From Methylomonas sp. (GTDB taxonomy: Bacteria > Pseudomonadota > Gammaproteobacteria > Methylococcales > Methylomonadaceae), in the NCBI GenBank assembly GCA_002929135.1, contig PESC01000041.1, positions 1 through 55,116 of the forward strand: a DNA stretch of 55,116 nt, given 5' to 3'. Within the stretch, counting starts at the first letter, position 1; the number at the start of each line of letters is the position of its first letter. The notes under the pieces are model-generated. The model made no database searches, was not told the origin of the DNA, and worked only from the letters and a program-made list of their open reading frames with translations. A program made the position numbers and the translations under genes. Shown here piece by piece: positions 36,370 through 49,285 of the stretch.

Positions 36370-37038
36370 TCAAAACGGAAACCACGGACTTAGCAGAACC
36401 CGGCCTATCCAGCCGACTTTCGCCGAATCGGCCATGGCGCCTTCGCCGGTGTACATGATGGTGGCATCGGCCAGTTTCGACGATGGCAAACTGTTGCTGG
36501 CGTCGATGTCGATGGGGCGGACGATGCCGGATACCCGGATGTATTCGTCGCCATCGGACAACGTCACCCGCTTTTCGCCACGCACCTTGAGGTTGCCGCT
36601 GGGCAGCACCTCGGTGACGGTAACACTGATGTTGCCGGTCAGCCGGTTGCTTTGCTGGGTATCGCCCTGGCCCTGAAAGCTGCGGTTGGCGTTGACTTCG
36701 GTTTCCAGACTGCGGCCCAGCACGGTTTTGGCAGCCATGCCGAACAAGGTGGGTGCTGTCACCGATACGTTGGCTTCCTTGGTTTCGCTGCTGTCGGCCT
36801 GCTTGCGCGCCGAGGTGGATTCCCTGAGCTGGATGGTCAAAATGTCACCCACCCGTCGCGCCGAGTAATCCTCGAACAAGCGCATGTCGAAATCGGCCTG
36901 ATAGATCGCGCCATTGTTCTGCGGCGGTGGCCGCAAGTCGGCAGGTTGCACGGCTGAAAAGTCGGGATCGCGTTTGGGCAGGGTGTCGCAACCGGCCAGC
37001 GCGGTGGTGAACAGGGTCAATAACATCAAATTGCGCAT
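36370..37038 (-). CDS. flgH: flagellar L-ring lipoprotein
   Basis: This 222-residue lipoprotein forms the L-ring in the outer membrane. The signal peptide ends in the lipobox LAGC (Cys 17). Family motifs include [24 protein letters not shown], the serine- and threonine-rich [46 protein letters not shown], and the final [14 protein letters not shown]. It precedes flgI with a 35-base gap and follows flgG by ten bases in the operon. Confidence 0.96.
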   Translation of the reverse strand: MRNLMLLTLFTTALAGCDTLPKRDPDFSAVQPADLRPPPQNNGAIYQADFDMRLFEDYSARRVGDILTIQLRESTSARKQADSSETKEANVSVTAPTLFGMAAKTVLGRSLETEVNANRSFQGQGDTQQSNRLTGNISVTVTEVLPSGNLKVRGEKRVTLSDGDEYIRVSGIVRPIDIDASNSLPSSKLADATIMYTGEGAMADSAKVGWIGRVLLSPWFPF

Positions 37039-37048
37039 GGCGTCCTCC

Positions 37049-37837
37049 TCAGAGCTGCTGGCTGACGAACGACAGCATTTCGTCGGTCGTCGAAATGGCT
37101 TTCGAATTCATTTCGTAGGCACGCTGGGTTTCGATCATGTTGACCAGCTCTTCCACGACGTTGACATTCGAGGTTTCCAGGGCGCCCTGCAAAATCGCGC
37201 CCAATTCGTTCTCGCCCGGCGTGCCGATGATGGGTTCGCCACTGGCGGCGGTTTGCCGGTAAAGGTTTTCGCCGGTCGGTTCCAGACCCGCCGGATTGAT
37301 GAAATCCGCGACCACTAACTGGCCGATTTGCACCGCCGCCGGTGTGCCGGGCTGCTGTATGCTGATGGTGCCGTCACGACCTATGGTCAGGCTGAGGGCG
37401 CCGGGCGGTACGGTAACGGCGGGTTCCACCGACAAGCCGCTGGAAGTGACGATCTGGCCCACACCGTCGAGTTTGAACGAGCCGTCGCGGGTGTAGGCCA
37501 GATCACCGTTGGGCATCAACACCTGGATGAAGCCACGGCCACTGATCGCAACATCCAGCGAGTTGCCGGTTTGCTGAATATTTCCCTGGGTATGCAGTTT
37601 TTCGGTGGCAACGGTACGCACGCCGGTGCCGAGCTGCAAACCGGTGGGTAGCTGGTTGATTTGGGTCGATTGGGCACCGGCCTGGCGGATGTTCTGGTAG
37701 ATCAGGTCTTCGAACAGCGGTCGGCTTTTCTTGAAAGCGGTGGTATTGACGTTAGCAAGATTGTTGGAAATCACCGCCATCCGGGTTTGTTGGGCATCGA
37801 GGCCGGATTTGGCCACCCATAGTGCACGTTCTGTCAT
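37049..37837 (-). CDS. flgG: flagellar distal rod protein
   Basis: This 262-residue FlgG builds the distal rod. The N-terminal [20 protein letters not shown] and [20 protein letters not shown], and the C-terminal [20 protein letters not shown] and [16 protein letters not shown], are diagnostic. The length is standard. A short structured gap with a 16-bp direct repeat separates it from flgF, whereas most other operon gaps are only about ten bases. Confidence 0.97.
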   Translation of the reverse strand: MTERALWVAKSGLDAQQTRMAVISNNLANVNTTAFKKSRPLFEDLIYQNIRQAGAQSTQINQLPTGLQLGTGVRTVATEKLHTQGNIQQTGNSLDVAISGRGFIQVLMPNGDLAYTRDGSFKLDGVGQIVTSSGLSVEPAVTVPPGALSLTIGRDGTISIQQPGTPAAVQIGQLVVADFINPAGLEPTGENLYRQTAASGEPIIGTPGENELGAILQGALETSNVNVVEELVNMIETQRAYEMNSKAISTTDEMLSFVSQQL

Positions 37838-37854
37838 AACGGTCTCCTGGCTGA

Positions 37855-37895
37855 CAGGTTTTTGGCTTTACAGATTTTTGACTTTACAAAACCTG
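37855..37895. repeat. 16-bp direct repeats within an inverted repeat, flgF-flgG gap
   Basis: TTTTTGGCTTTACAGA (37859-37874) is followed at once by TTTTTGACTTTACAAA (37875-37890), matching at 14 of 16 bases. The pair is bracketed by CAGGTTTT (37855) and AAAACCTG (37888). It could form a hairpin in the operon mRNA or be a site for a regulator. No known consensus is recognised. Confidence 0.6.
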
Positions 37896-37903
37896 AGCAT
37901 GTT

Positions 37904-38653
37904 TTATGCCATCTGCATCAGCCGCGCCGAGCGACCGGCATTGTCATCCGCCGTGCGCATGACTTTGCTTTGCAGTTCGAAATTACGCGCCAGCTCTATC
38001 ATCTCGACCATCGCCGACAAGGCATTGACGTTGCTGCTTTCCAGTGCACCCTGAACCAGACCGATCCGGGCGTCGGCCAGCACCGGCGGGCCACCGCTCT
38101 GTTTGAGATACATCAGGCCATCACCGCGTTTTTCCAGCTTGTCATCCCCCGGATTGACCATTTTGATCCGGCCTACCAGTACCGCGTTGGTGGCAATGGC
38201 ACCTTGCGGAATGATGCTGATGGTACCGTCTTGACCGATGTCGATTTTCCGTGCGGGCGGTATGGCAATCGGTTGGCCGTTGTCGTCGAGCAATTGCTGT
38301 CCGGCACCATTCTGTAACTGGCCTTGCGGCAGGATGCGCAGATCGCCCGCCCGGGTGTAGGCCTCGGCGCCGTTTTCACCTTGAACCGCAAACCAGCCGG
38401 GGCCGTTGATCGCAATATCGAGATCGCGGCCCGTGGTTTGTACCGCGCCATTCGACACATCGCTGCCGGGCCGTTCGGTCATCGAATAAACCCGGCTCGG
38501 ATAACCAGGGCCAAAGGCGGGCATGGCTCTAAACTGCTCGAAATCCTGCTTGAAGCCCGAGGTCTGGCTGTTGGCCAGGTTGTTGGCATTGGCGGTTTGC
38601 GCCAGCAGGGTTTGCTTGGCACCATTCATTGCGATGTACAGGCTACGGTCCAT
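37904..38653 (-). CDS. flgF: flagellar proximal rod protein
   Basis: This 249-residue FlgF is part of the proximal rod. It starts MDRSLYIAMNGAKQTLLAQT and NANNLANSQTSGFKQDFEQF, and ends with LESSNVNALSAMVEMIELAR and NFELQSKVMRTADDNAGRSA. It also has the central GRDLDIAINGPGWFAVQ typical of rod and hook proteins. It lies 33 bases after flgE in the operon. Confidence 0.96.
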   Translation of the reverse strand: MDRSLYIAMNGAKQTLLAQTANANNLANSQTSGFKQDFEQFRAMPAFGPGYPSRVYSMTERPGSDVSNGAVQTTGRDLDIAINGPGWFAVQGENGAEAYTRAGDLRILPQGQLQNGAGQQLLDDNGQPIAIPPARKIDIGQDGTISIIPQGAIATNAVLVGRIKMVNPGDDKLEKRGDGLMYLKQSGGPPVLADARIGLVQGALESSNVNALSAMVEMIELARNFELQSKVMRTADDNAGRSARLMQMA

Positions 38654-38686
38654 GGCGTGTCCGGCTCGGTATCAGCTATTGGGTGT

Positions 38687-39970
38687 TCAGATATTGAGTA
38701 TGGCTTGCATGATCTGGTTTTCGGTGGTAATGGTCTGGGCATTGGCCTGGTAATGCTGCTGGGCAACGATCAGATTCACCAGTTGCGCGGCCAGATCGAC
38801 GTTGGAGGCTTCCAGCGCGCCAGACTGAATCGCACCGAAGTTGTTGGAACCGGCCTCGCCGCGTATCGGCTCGCCGGAATTGGCCGCCTGCCCCCAAGAG
38901 GTGTCGCCGAGCTTGGCCAGGCCATTACTGTTGGGAAAACGGGTCAGCGCCACCTTGCCGACGGTTTGCGAGCCGCCGTTGCTGAAGCGGGCAAAAATCA
39001 CGCCGCTGTCATCGATGTCGATGCCGGTCAGACGGCCCGCCGGCAAGCCATTTTGCGACATGGCGTTGACGCTGAATTTTTGCTGCACCTGGGTGGAGCC
39101 GGTGTAATTCATGCTGTTTATGCTGATGGGTGCAGCACCAGTGGGCGGTGTGATGGTGTAACTGCTCAATGCGAACGTACCGTTGGCAGGTGACGTCAAC
39201 CGGCCACCGGAATCGAAGGTCAGCGTACCGGCAGCCGAACCACCAGCCAGGAGCGGGGTTCTGGCACTCGGTGTTCTGGGGTCGCTCATGTAGTGGTGGA
39301 CAAACCAGTCTGTCGTGGTGGCGGTGGACGGCCCCTTGACGAAAAAGGTGGTCAGAATGTGCGGCGAACCCAGCGAGTCGTAGACCGTCACCGAGGTCTG
39401 GCTGTTGTAGGTCGCGCTGTTATCCGGGTCGAAAGTGGTTGCTGGTGTAACGTCGTTGGCATTGACGTTGACGACGATGTTGGCCGAGTCCGTCGCCAAC
39501 GGCAGACCGGTCAGGGTATTGATCTGCACCGGCTGGGTCACACCGACGCTGAAGCCATCGGCCACAGTGGTACCGTTGGGCGCATATACCAGCAATGCCG
39601 CACCGCGATTGTTGACTAAGTAGCCTTCCCTATCCAGCTTGAACTCACCGGCGCGGGTGTAAGACAGGTCGTTGACTTCCGTCGGACTCTTCGCCAGCGT
39701 AAAAAAGCCTTCGCCGCTGATGGCCAGATCGAGATTGTTGTCGGTGAACTGCAAATTACCCTGATTGAATTGCTGGGCAACATTGGCAACACGAACCCCC
39801 GAACCGGGCGTGATGTTGCTGACGCCGCCCAGGCTGGTGGCATAGACGTCGGCAAATTCCGAGCGAGAGCGCTTGAAACCGACGGTATTGGCGTTGGCGA
39901 TGTTGTTGCCAGTGACCGCCAGGTTGTTGGCTGCGGCATTCAAGCCGCTGAGTGCTGTGGTAAACGGCAT
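38687..39970 (-). CDS. flgE: flagellar hook protein
   Basis: This 427-residue protein polymerises into the hook. The N-terminus is MPFTTALSGLNAAANNLAVT then GNNIANANTVGFKRSRSEFA; NLDLAISGEGFFTL and DLSYTRAGEFKLDREGYLVN follow. The C-terminus LEASNVDLAAQLVNLIVAQQ and HYQANAQTITTENQIMQAI is standard. The start at 39970 has AAGGAGATCATC in front; a frame opening 29 codons earlier lacks family residues. The variable centre (about 170-330) carries the DUF1533-like beta region seen in other hooks. Confidence 0.96.
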   Translation of the reverse strand: MPFTTALSGLNAAANNLAVTGNNIANANTVGFKRSRSEFADVYATSLGGVSNITPGSGVRVANVAQQFNQGNLQFTDNNLDLAISGEGFFTLAKSPTEVNDLSYTRAGEFKLDREGYLVNNRGAALLVYAPNGTTVADGFSVGVTQPVQINTLTGLPLATDSANIVVNVNANDVTPATTFDPDNSATYNSQTSVTVYDSLGSPHILTTFFVKGPSTATTTDWFVHHYMSDPRTPSARTPLLAGGSAAGTLTFDSGGRLTSPANGTFALSSYTITPPTGAAPISINSMNYTGSTQVQQKFSVNAMSQNGLPAGRLTGIDIDDSGVIFARFSNGGSQTVGKVALTRFPNSNGLAKLGDTSWGQAANSGEPIRGEAGSNNFGAIQSGALEASNVDLAAQLVNLIVAQQHYQANAQTITTENQIMQAILNI

Positions 39971-39980
39971 GATGATCTCC

Positions 39981-40661
39981 TTATAGAATTTGTCTGATCT
40001 GATTGAATCTGACCGGCTCCAGGCCCAGCAGATTGACTTGCAGGCCGCCGTTGCCACCCTGGTTCATGGTGACGCTTCTGACTTCCGAATGAATGTTGGT
40101 GGCCAGTGCGGTATTGGCACCATCCACACTGGCCTCGGCGCGAATACGGTAGACGCCGGGATTGGCCATCTGGCCGTCGTTGCCCAGACCATCCCAGACG
40201 AATTCGGTTTTTCCCGACGACTGGATTCCCAGGTTGATGTCTCTTACCACTTCACCGGTCTGGGCGTTGATGATCTTGACCTGAACATCCGGCGAGCTGG
40301 CAGGCAGATCGAAATCACCGGCGATCTGGCCACCCGCCGACAACAAACCTTCGCTGCCGGGCGCCGATACGTTACGCCCGACCAGACTGGCCGCCTGCAA
40401 TGCCTGGTCGGAACTGATGGCGCCTGCGAAGTCCTTGAACGAGGCCTGCAAATCCTGAATGCCGGACACGGTACTGAATTGCGCCATCTGGCCGAGAAAT
40501 TCGCCGTTTTCCATGGGCTTCATCGGGTCTTGATGGGTGAGCTGGGTGGTCAGCAATTTCAAAAACTGCTCCTGGCCCAAAGTTTGTTTTTGCCCGCCCT
40601 TGGCCTGTTGCGTGGTGGCAAGGCCTAAGCTGTTGAATGCGTCGATTGCGTTAGTGGTCAT
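39981..40661 (-). CDS. flgD: flagellar hook capping protein
   Basis: This 226-residue FlgD caps the growing hook. The N-terminal helix region LGQEQFLKLLTTQLTHQDPM and PMENGEFLGQMAQFSTVSGI is diagnostic. The middle FDLPASSPDVQVKIINAQTG followed by FVWDGLGNDGQMANPGVYRI matches the FlgD Ig-like domain. It sits between flgC and flgE with gaps of about ten bases. Confidence 0.96.
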   Translation of the reverse strand: MTTNAIDAFNSLGLATTQQAKGGQKQTLGQEQFLKLLTTQLTHQDPMKPMENGEFLGQMAQFSTVSGIQDLQASFKDFAGAISSDQALQAASLVGRNVSAPGSEGLLSAGGQIAGDFDLPASSPDVQVKIINAQTGEVVRDINLGIQSSGKTEFVWDGLGNDGQMANPGVYRIRAEASVDGANTALATNIHSEVRSVTMNQGGNGGLQVNLLGLEPVRFNQIRQIL

Positions 40662-40672
40662 GATTCAAGCCC

Positions 40673-41092
40673 TCACTGTCCCATTTTCAGGGTTTGCAAC
40701 ATCAGGTTTTTGGCGGTGTTGAGCACTTCCACGCTGTTCTCGTAAGCCCTGGAGGCCGACATCATGTTGGCCATTTCTTCTACCGTGTTGACGTTGGGCT
40801 TGTAGATGTAACCCAGCTCGTCTGCCATCGGGTGATTGGGTGCGTATTCCATGACCGGCGGTGCCTGGCTTTCGACCACGCCCAACACATCGACGCCTGC
40901 CGCCTTGTTCTTGTCGAGCAAATTATTCAATTCCGCCGCAAAAACCGGCTGGCGGGATTTATAGACCTGGCCCAGGCTGCTGCTGACGCTGTTGGCGTTG
41001 GCAATGTTGCTGGCCACCAGATTCAGCCGCAGGTTTTGCGCTTTCATGCCGCTACCGGCAATGTCGAATATGTGCAATGCCGACATCCTCAT
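40673..41092 (-). CDS. flgC: flagellar proximal rod protein
   Basis: This 139-residue rod protein has the N-terminal FDIAGSGMKAQNLRLNLVAS, NIANANSV, and the C-terminal YIYKPNVNTVEEMANMMSAS and RAYENSVEVLNTAKNLMLQT. The ATG at 41092 overlaps the flgB stop (ATGA). A second ATG at 41086 would shorten it by two residues. Translational coupling to flgB is usual for this pair. Confidence 0.95.
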   Translation of the reverse strand: MRMSALHIFDIAGSGMKAQNLRLNLVASNIANANSVSSSLGQVYKSRQPVFAAELNNLLDKNKAAGVDVLGVVESQAPPVMEYAPNHPMADELGYIYKPNVNTVEEMANMMSASRAYENSVEVLNTAKNLMLQTLKMGQ

Positions 41093-41481
41093 TCTCCACG
41101 CAGGGCCGTCATCAGCCCTGAAAATTTACCTTCGATGAAACGCAGACTCGCCTGATACTGCACGGCGTTTTCGGCGTATTTGGCCTGTTCGATGTGCTCT
41201 TCGACCGTGTTGCCATCGAGAGACGCCTGGTTGGGATTGCGATATTTGACATCGGCGCCCAGCAGCGTCGTCGGTGATGCCAAATGGCCCTGGTGGCTAG
41301 TTTTCAGCCCGGACTGCGACGCCATTTTCTGCGCCAGCACGCTCTTGAAATCCAGATCGCGGGCCTTGTAGTCCGGCGTGTCGGCATTGGCCAGATTGGC
41401 CGCGAGTAATTCACCGCGCTTTTCGCGCAGTATCAAGGCATTGGGATGTATGCCCAACGCCCGTTCGAAATTGATGGCCAT
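41089..41481 (-). CDS. flgB: flagellar proximal rod protein
   Basis: This 130-residue protein is the first gene of the flgB-L operon. It shows the family features NALILREKRGELLAANLANA, DTPDYKARDLDFKSVL and the C-terminal GNTVEEHIEQAKYAENAVQY. AAGGGAGGCGACAGGC lies in front of the ATG, and a well-formed sigma-54-type promoter lies 34-50 bases upstream. The flgA and flgM genes often found beside it are not in the window. Confidence 0.96.
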   Translation of the reverse strand: MAINFERALGIHPNALILREKRGELLAANLANADTPDYKARDLDFKSVLAQKMASQSGLKTSHQGHLASPTTLLGADVKYRNPNQASLDGNTVEEHIEQAKYAENAVQYQASLRFIEGKFSGLMTALRGE

Positions 41482-41514
41482 GCCTGTCGCCTCCCTTAGG
41501 TTTTGTTGCAGGGT

Positions 41515-41531
41515 AAGCAGGTCTCATGCCA
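41515..41531 (-). promoter_or_regulatory. sigma-54 promoter of the flgB-L operon
   Basis: On the minus strand TGGCATGAGACCTGCTT matches the sigma-54 consensus TGGCAC-N5-TTGC(A/T). GG and GC are 12 bases apart, which is the exact -24/-12 spacing. Transcription would start about 25 bases before the flgB ATG. The 320-base gap to tilS (41482-41801) shows no other clear element. Confidence 0.75.
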
Positions 41532-41801
41532 TGTTTGTTTTTTGATGTATTTTCAGCGACTTGAAAACGACTCGCGCTTGGCTTGACTAAAACAAAGCCA
41601 CCTGGCGAATCGAACGAGTCAAAAATCCGGCACCGCTGATTGTCAAGCTTCGCCTGATTGCAGTGAGGTTTAACAACGACCAACGCTTGAACCAACCAGC
41701 CGAATCGCGCGTAAAATTTGATTACCAGGCGATCAACCCGAACCATGCGGGCAACAACAGCCTGCAAGCCCAATATTTTTGTTGCCCCCTTCAAAACCGC
41801 C

Positions 41802-43145
41802 ATGCTCCATTTCGACGACATTGCCGACAGCCTGCCCGATGAGGCCAGCACCTTGTGGCTGGCCTACAGCGGCGGCATTGATTCGCAAGTTTTATTGCAT
41901 CTGCTGGCCAGCCAACCTGGCCTCAAGCCGCGTATGGTGGCGGTTTATGTCGATCATGGCCTGCAAGCCGAGTCGGCACTCTGGCGTGAACATTGCCGAT
42001 GTCAGGCTGAAGCCCTGGGCGTGGCGTTTCGTGCTATCGGTGTCGATGCCCGCCCCAAACCGGGCGAGAGCACCGAAGCCGCAGCGCGCGAGGCGCGTTA
42101 CCGGGTGTTGCGGCCCTTGCTCAGGCCTGGCGATGTCTTGCTTGTCGCCCAGCATCGCGAAGATCAGATGGAAACGCTGTTGTTGCAACTGTTGCGCGGT
42201 GCCGGTGTTCAAGGCCTGGCAGCCATGCCGGTCAGCGCCGATTTTGGCAGTGGCCGGATCGTTCGGCCTTTGCTGGCCATCGGCAAGGCCGACATCGAGT
42301 CCTACGCCAAACACCATGACCTAAGCTGGGTGACCGACCCCAGCAATCAAAGCCGCGCCTTCGACCGCAATTTTTTGCGCCACGACATCATCCCGTTATT
42401 GAAGCAACGCTGGCCGATGCTGGACAAAACCGTCGCCCGCAGTGCCCGTCATTGCGCCGAAGCGGCACTCTTGCTCGATAGGTTGACGGAAAAGCCGTTC
42501 GACGCGGCCTTCGACGCCGATAATCGCACGCTGGCCATCGATGCACTCATGCCGTTGTCGCCCGCCGAGCAAACGCTGCTGCTACGAAAATGGCTGCATC
42601 ATTGCACGGGCAAAACGCCCAGCGAAGTCATGTTGCGGCGGGTGCGCCACGAATTGATCGATGCCCGCAGCGATGCCAATCCAGACATTGCATTCAACCA
42701 TCATCAACTCAAACGCTACCGCAACCAGCTTTACTGCTTGCCAGAATCGGCTTTGCAGCCCCTGCGAGACAGCGTTATCTGGCCGCGCGATCAGCACGAC
42801 CTGGCCTTGCCCAATGGCTTGACGCTGATTCGTGATCGCGTCGAGAATGGCATCAGCGCCAGGCTATGGCAGTGTTTGCCGGTCAGCATCCGGCCTCGCC
42901 AGGGTGGCGAAACCCTGAAACTGCCGGGCCGGGCCGGTCATCACCGCCTGAAAAAACTGTTTCAGGAAGCCGGTGTGCCGCCGTGGCAACGTGAAGCCCG
43001 ACCATTGATTTATCTGGGCGATCGGTTGGCGGCGGTTGTTGGTTTGTGGGTGGACGAATGGGCCTGGAACACGTCGCCGGAGCGCGGTATTTCAGTTCGC
43101 TGGCAATTTCGAAACGAGGAGAACACACATGTTGATGGTGCCTGA
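41802..43145 (+). CDS. tilS: tRNA(Ile)-lysidine synthetase
   Basis: This 447-residue enzyme puts lysine on C34 of tRNA-Ile(CAU) so that it reads AUA. The PP-loop SGGIDS lies at residues 23-28, followed by VYVDHGLQAESALWREHC, ESTEAAAREARYRVL and AQHREDQMETLLLQLLRGAG. The C-terminal domain GGETLKLPGRAGHHRLKKLF, then FQEAGVPPWQRE, is that of full-length TilS. The ATG at 41802 fits the family start. It heads the conserved block tilS-pyrG-kdsA-eno and diverges from the flagellar operon. Confidence 0.95.
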   Translation: MLHFDDIADSLPDEASTLWLAYSGGIDSQVLLHLLASQPGLKPRMVAVYVDHGLQAESALWREHCRCQAEALGVAFRAIGVDARPKPGESTEAAAREARYRVLRPLLRPGDVLLVAQHREDQMETLLLQLLRGAGVQGLAAMPVSADFGSGRIVRPLLAIGKADIESYAKHHDLSWVTDPSNQSRAFDRNFLRHDIIPLLKQRWPMLDKTVARSARHCAEAALLLDRLTEKPFDAAFDADNRTLAIDALMPLSPAEQTLLLRKWLHHCTGKTPSEVMLRRVRHELIDARSDANPDIAFNHHQLKRYRNQLYCLPESALQPLRDSVIWPRDQHDLALPNGLTLIRDRVENGISARLWQCLPVSIRPRQGGETLKLPGRAGHHRLKKLFQEAGVPPWQREARPLIYLGDRLAAVVGLWVDEWAWNTSPERGISVRWQFRNEENTHVDGA

Positions 43146-43329
43146 GATACTGCAAGTGGTCATCGTGGGCTTGATGATCGTGATACCGGTCATCCTGATC
43201 TACAAAAAAGCCGGGCTGAATCCCTTGTGGGCTGGCTTGGTATTCCTGCCCGGTTTCGGTTTGTTGCTGATTTTCCTGCAACTGGCCTTGATGGACTGGC
43301 CCAACGCCAAACGGGGATTTCGGTCATGA
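43129..43329 (+). CDS. small membrane protein, first of a twin pair
   Basis: This 66-residue protein has two hydrophobic helices (about 6-25 and 34-52) and ends DWPNAKRGFRS. GAGGAGAACACAC gives a strong ribosome site, and the gene starts 17 bases before the tilS stop, so it is coupled to it. It shares the pattern Y..-KAG-N-.W..L-.P with the next protein, which suggests an old duplication. Function unknown. Confidence 0.7.
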   Translation: MLMVPEILQVVIVGLMIVIPVILIYKKAGLNPLWAGLVFLPGFGLLLIFLQLALMDWPNAKRGFRS

Positions 43330-43523
43330 TGCTGTTCTGGTTGCTGCTGCCGTTGTTTGCCGGATTTTGCTTGTGGCTGGGTTATCGCATCATCGAAAAA
43401 GCCGGTTTCAATGGCTGGTGGACGTTGGCGCTGCTGGTGCCTGTCGTCAACATCATCATGATCTGGGTGTTCGCCTTCAGCCGCTGGCCCAATTTACGTA
43501 CCGATAGCGAACAGGATTTGTAA
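43326..43523 (+). CDS. small membrane protein, second of the twin pair
   Basis: This 65-residue protein has two helices. YRIIEKAGFNGWWTLALLVP in the middle is followed by IWVFAFSRWPNLRTDSEQ. Its start overlaps the previous stop as ATGA. The GFNGWWTLALLVPVVN pattern is common in small inner-membrane proteins of gammaproteobacteria. With its neighbour it may form a hetero-oligomer, though that is a guess. Confidence 0.7.
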   Translation: MMLFWLLLPLFAGFCLWLGYRIIEKAGFNGWWTLALLVPVVNIIMIWVFAFSRWPNLRTDSEQDL

Positions 43524-43576
43524 GCTTCTGCCTATACGGGCCTTTGCCGGATTCGCCAGCAAGCCGGTGGCAAAAC

Positions 43577-43585
43577 TGCTAGAAT
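43577..43585 (+). promoter_or_regulatory. Candidate extended -10 promoter of pyrG
   Basis: TGC followed by TAGAAT forms an extended -10 element about 50 bases before the pyrG start. No good -35 lies at the right distance. It would give pyrG its own start, apart from the tilS transcript. Confidence 0.35.
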
Positions 43586-43622
43586 CCGCGCCTTTTCCGA
43601 CCCCTGGCCGTTCGTTGACTGA

Positions 43623-46102
<2,480 letters not shown>

Positions 46103-46118
46103 GGTTGCAAGGTTTGTC

Positions 46119-48046
<1,928 letters not shown>

Positions 48047-48055
48047 ACCGGCGCA

Positions 48056-48085
48056 GGTTGGCCTTGCATCAAGGCAGGGCCAACC
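48056..48085 (+). terminator. Hairpin after eno, possible transcript end
   Basis: GGTTG-GCCTTG-CAT-CAAGGC with a bulge and closing CAACC makes a strong stem just after the eno stop. No T-run follows, so intrinsic termination is uncertain. It may act as an mRNA 3' stabiliser. Confidence 0.35.
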
Positions 48086-48122
48086 AATCTGCGGGGGGAT
48101 TGAGTTTCCTAACGGAATTACG

Positions 48123-48266
48123 ATGACTGTCATGGTATTTGATACACACGGGTTTATCAAAATTCCGCAAAAAGCTGGTTTCAGTCAACAACAGGCGGAA
48201 CCAGGATATGCGGTTATGTTGCTGACCCAGGCAGGTTTGAATGCAGCCCTGGTGAAGCTGTTGTAA
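48123..48266 (+). pseudogene. truncated DUF1640-type coiled-coil protein start
   Basis: This frame of 47 codons begins MTVMVFDTHGFIKIPQKAGF and continues SQQQAE, the hallmark N-terminus of DUF1640 proteins (normally about 100-200 residues with a coiled coil and a C-terminal membrane helix). After residue 26 the family pattern is lost and the frame ends soon. It is a remnant, or a micro-protein derived from one, inserted between eno and ftsB. Confidence 0.5.
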
Positions 48267-48316
48267 CACCTGTTTCAACACCCAAGCTCATAGAACTTTA
48301 ACGCCAGAGGATTCCC

Positions 48317-48586
48317 ATTAAAACGCTGGTCGCCATCATCATCGCCCTGACCCTGCACTTCCAATACCGGCTGTGGTTTGGCGATGCCAACATTGCGCAA
48401 ATCAGCGAATACCGCGAACGACTGGAACAACTCAACAAGCAGATTCAGGAAAAAAAAGACCGTAACGACGCACTCTATGCCGAAGTCAAAGACTTGCGTC
48501 GCGGCCTAGAAACCATTGAAGAGCGTGCCCGTTATGATTTGGGCATGATCAAGGAAAACGAAACCTTTTTTCAGGTGCTGGAATAG
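48317..48586 (+). CDS. ftsB: cell division protein FtsB, ATT start
   Basis: This 89-residue bitopic protein of the FtsQLB divisome complex spans the inner membrane once (about 4-18, LVAIIIALTLHFQYRLWFG). A periplasmic coiled coil follows (YRERLEQLNKQIQEKK, then YAEVKDLRRGLETIEERARY), ending in the typical LGMIKENETFFQVLE. No ATG, GTG or TTG is available at the N-terminus. An ATT at 48317 lies five bases after AGAGGA and puts lysine second, exactly as in normal FtsB. Its place before ispD is the classical order. Confidence 0.88.
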   Translation: MKTLVAIIIALTLHFQYRLWFGDANIAQISEYRERLEQLNKQIQEKKDRNDALYAEVKDLRRGLETIEERARYDLGMIKENETFFQVLE

Positions 48587-48589
48587 CGC

Positions 48590-49285
48590 ATGAATTCAAT
48601 ACCCTCATGTTGGGCCGTAGTGCCCGCCGCCGGTGTCGGCAAACGTATGCTGGCCGACCGCCCCAAACAATATCTGCCGCTGGCAGGCAAAACCGTCATC
48701 GAACACACACTGTCGCGGCTACTGGCCTCCGGCGCGTTTGCAAAAGTCGCGGTGGCCATTTCCATTGAAGACCCGTACTGGCCGGAACTGGCCATTGCCA
48801 GACACCCCGATGTCATCACCGCCCCCGGCGGCAAGGAACGTGCCGATTCGGTGCTGTCGGCCCTGAAAACCCTGCAAGGCCTGGCCAGCGGAAACGACTG
48901 GGTGCTGGTGCACGACGCCGCCCGGCCCTGTCTGACCACCAGCGACATCCATCTGCAAATACAAACGCTAAAAGACGATCCGGTTGGCGGCATTCTGGCC
49001 TTATCGTCGCACGACACCTTGAAGCAGGTCGAAGGTGACGTCATCACCACCACCATAGACCGCAAACACATCTGGCGGGCATTGACGCCGCAGATGTTCA
49101 GATACGGCCTGTTGCGCGACGCCCTGCAACAGACCGAAGGCAATCCGGCCATCACCGACGAAGCCAGTGCGTTGGAGCTATTGGGATTCAAGCCAAAAAT
49201 CGTCGAAGGCCGCCCCGACAACATCAAGATCACCCGGCCCGACGATCTGGCGCTGGCACAATTCCACATGGAGCAACAAACATGA
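48590..49285 (+). CDS. ispD: 2-C-methyl-D-erythritol 4-phosphate cytidylyltransferase
   Basis: This 231-residue enzyme makes CDP-ME in the MEP isoprenoid pathway. [20 protein letters not shown] is the nucleotide loop, and [49 protein letters not shown] and [13 protein letters not shown] follow. It begins three bases after ftsB, and its stop overlaps ispF (ATGA). The three form a usual gammaproteobacterial cluster. Confidence 0.97.
   Translation: MNSIPSCWAVVPAAGVGKRMLADRPKQYLPLAGKTVIEHTLSRLLASGAFAKVAVAISIEDPYWPELAIARHPDVITAPGGKERADSVLSALKTLQGLASGNDWVLVHDAARPCLTTSDIHLQIQTLKDDPVGGILALSSHDTLKQVEGDVITTTIDRKHIWRALTPQMFRYGLLRDALQQTEGNPAITDEASALELLGFKPKIVEGRPDNIKITRPDDLALAQFHMEQQT

Noticed and set aside
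36077-36458. Several plus-strand frames across the repeat array
   Set aside because: They arise because the repeat is stop-free in many frames. They match no protein and oppose flgI.
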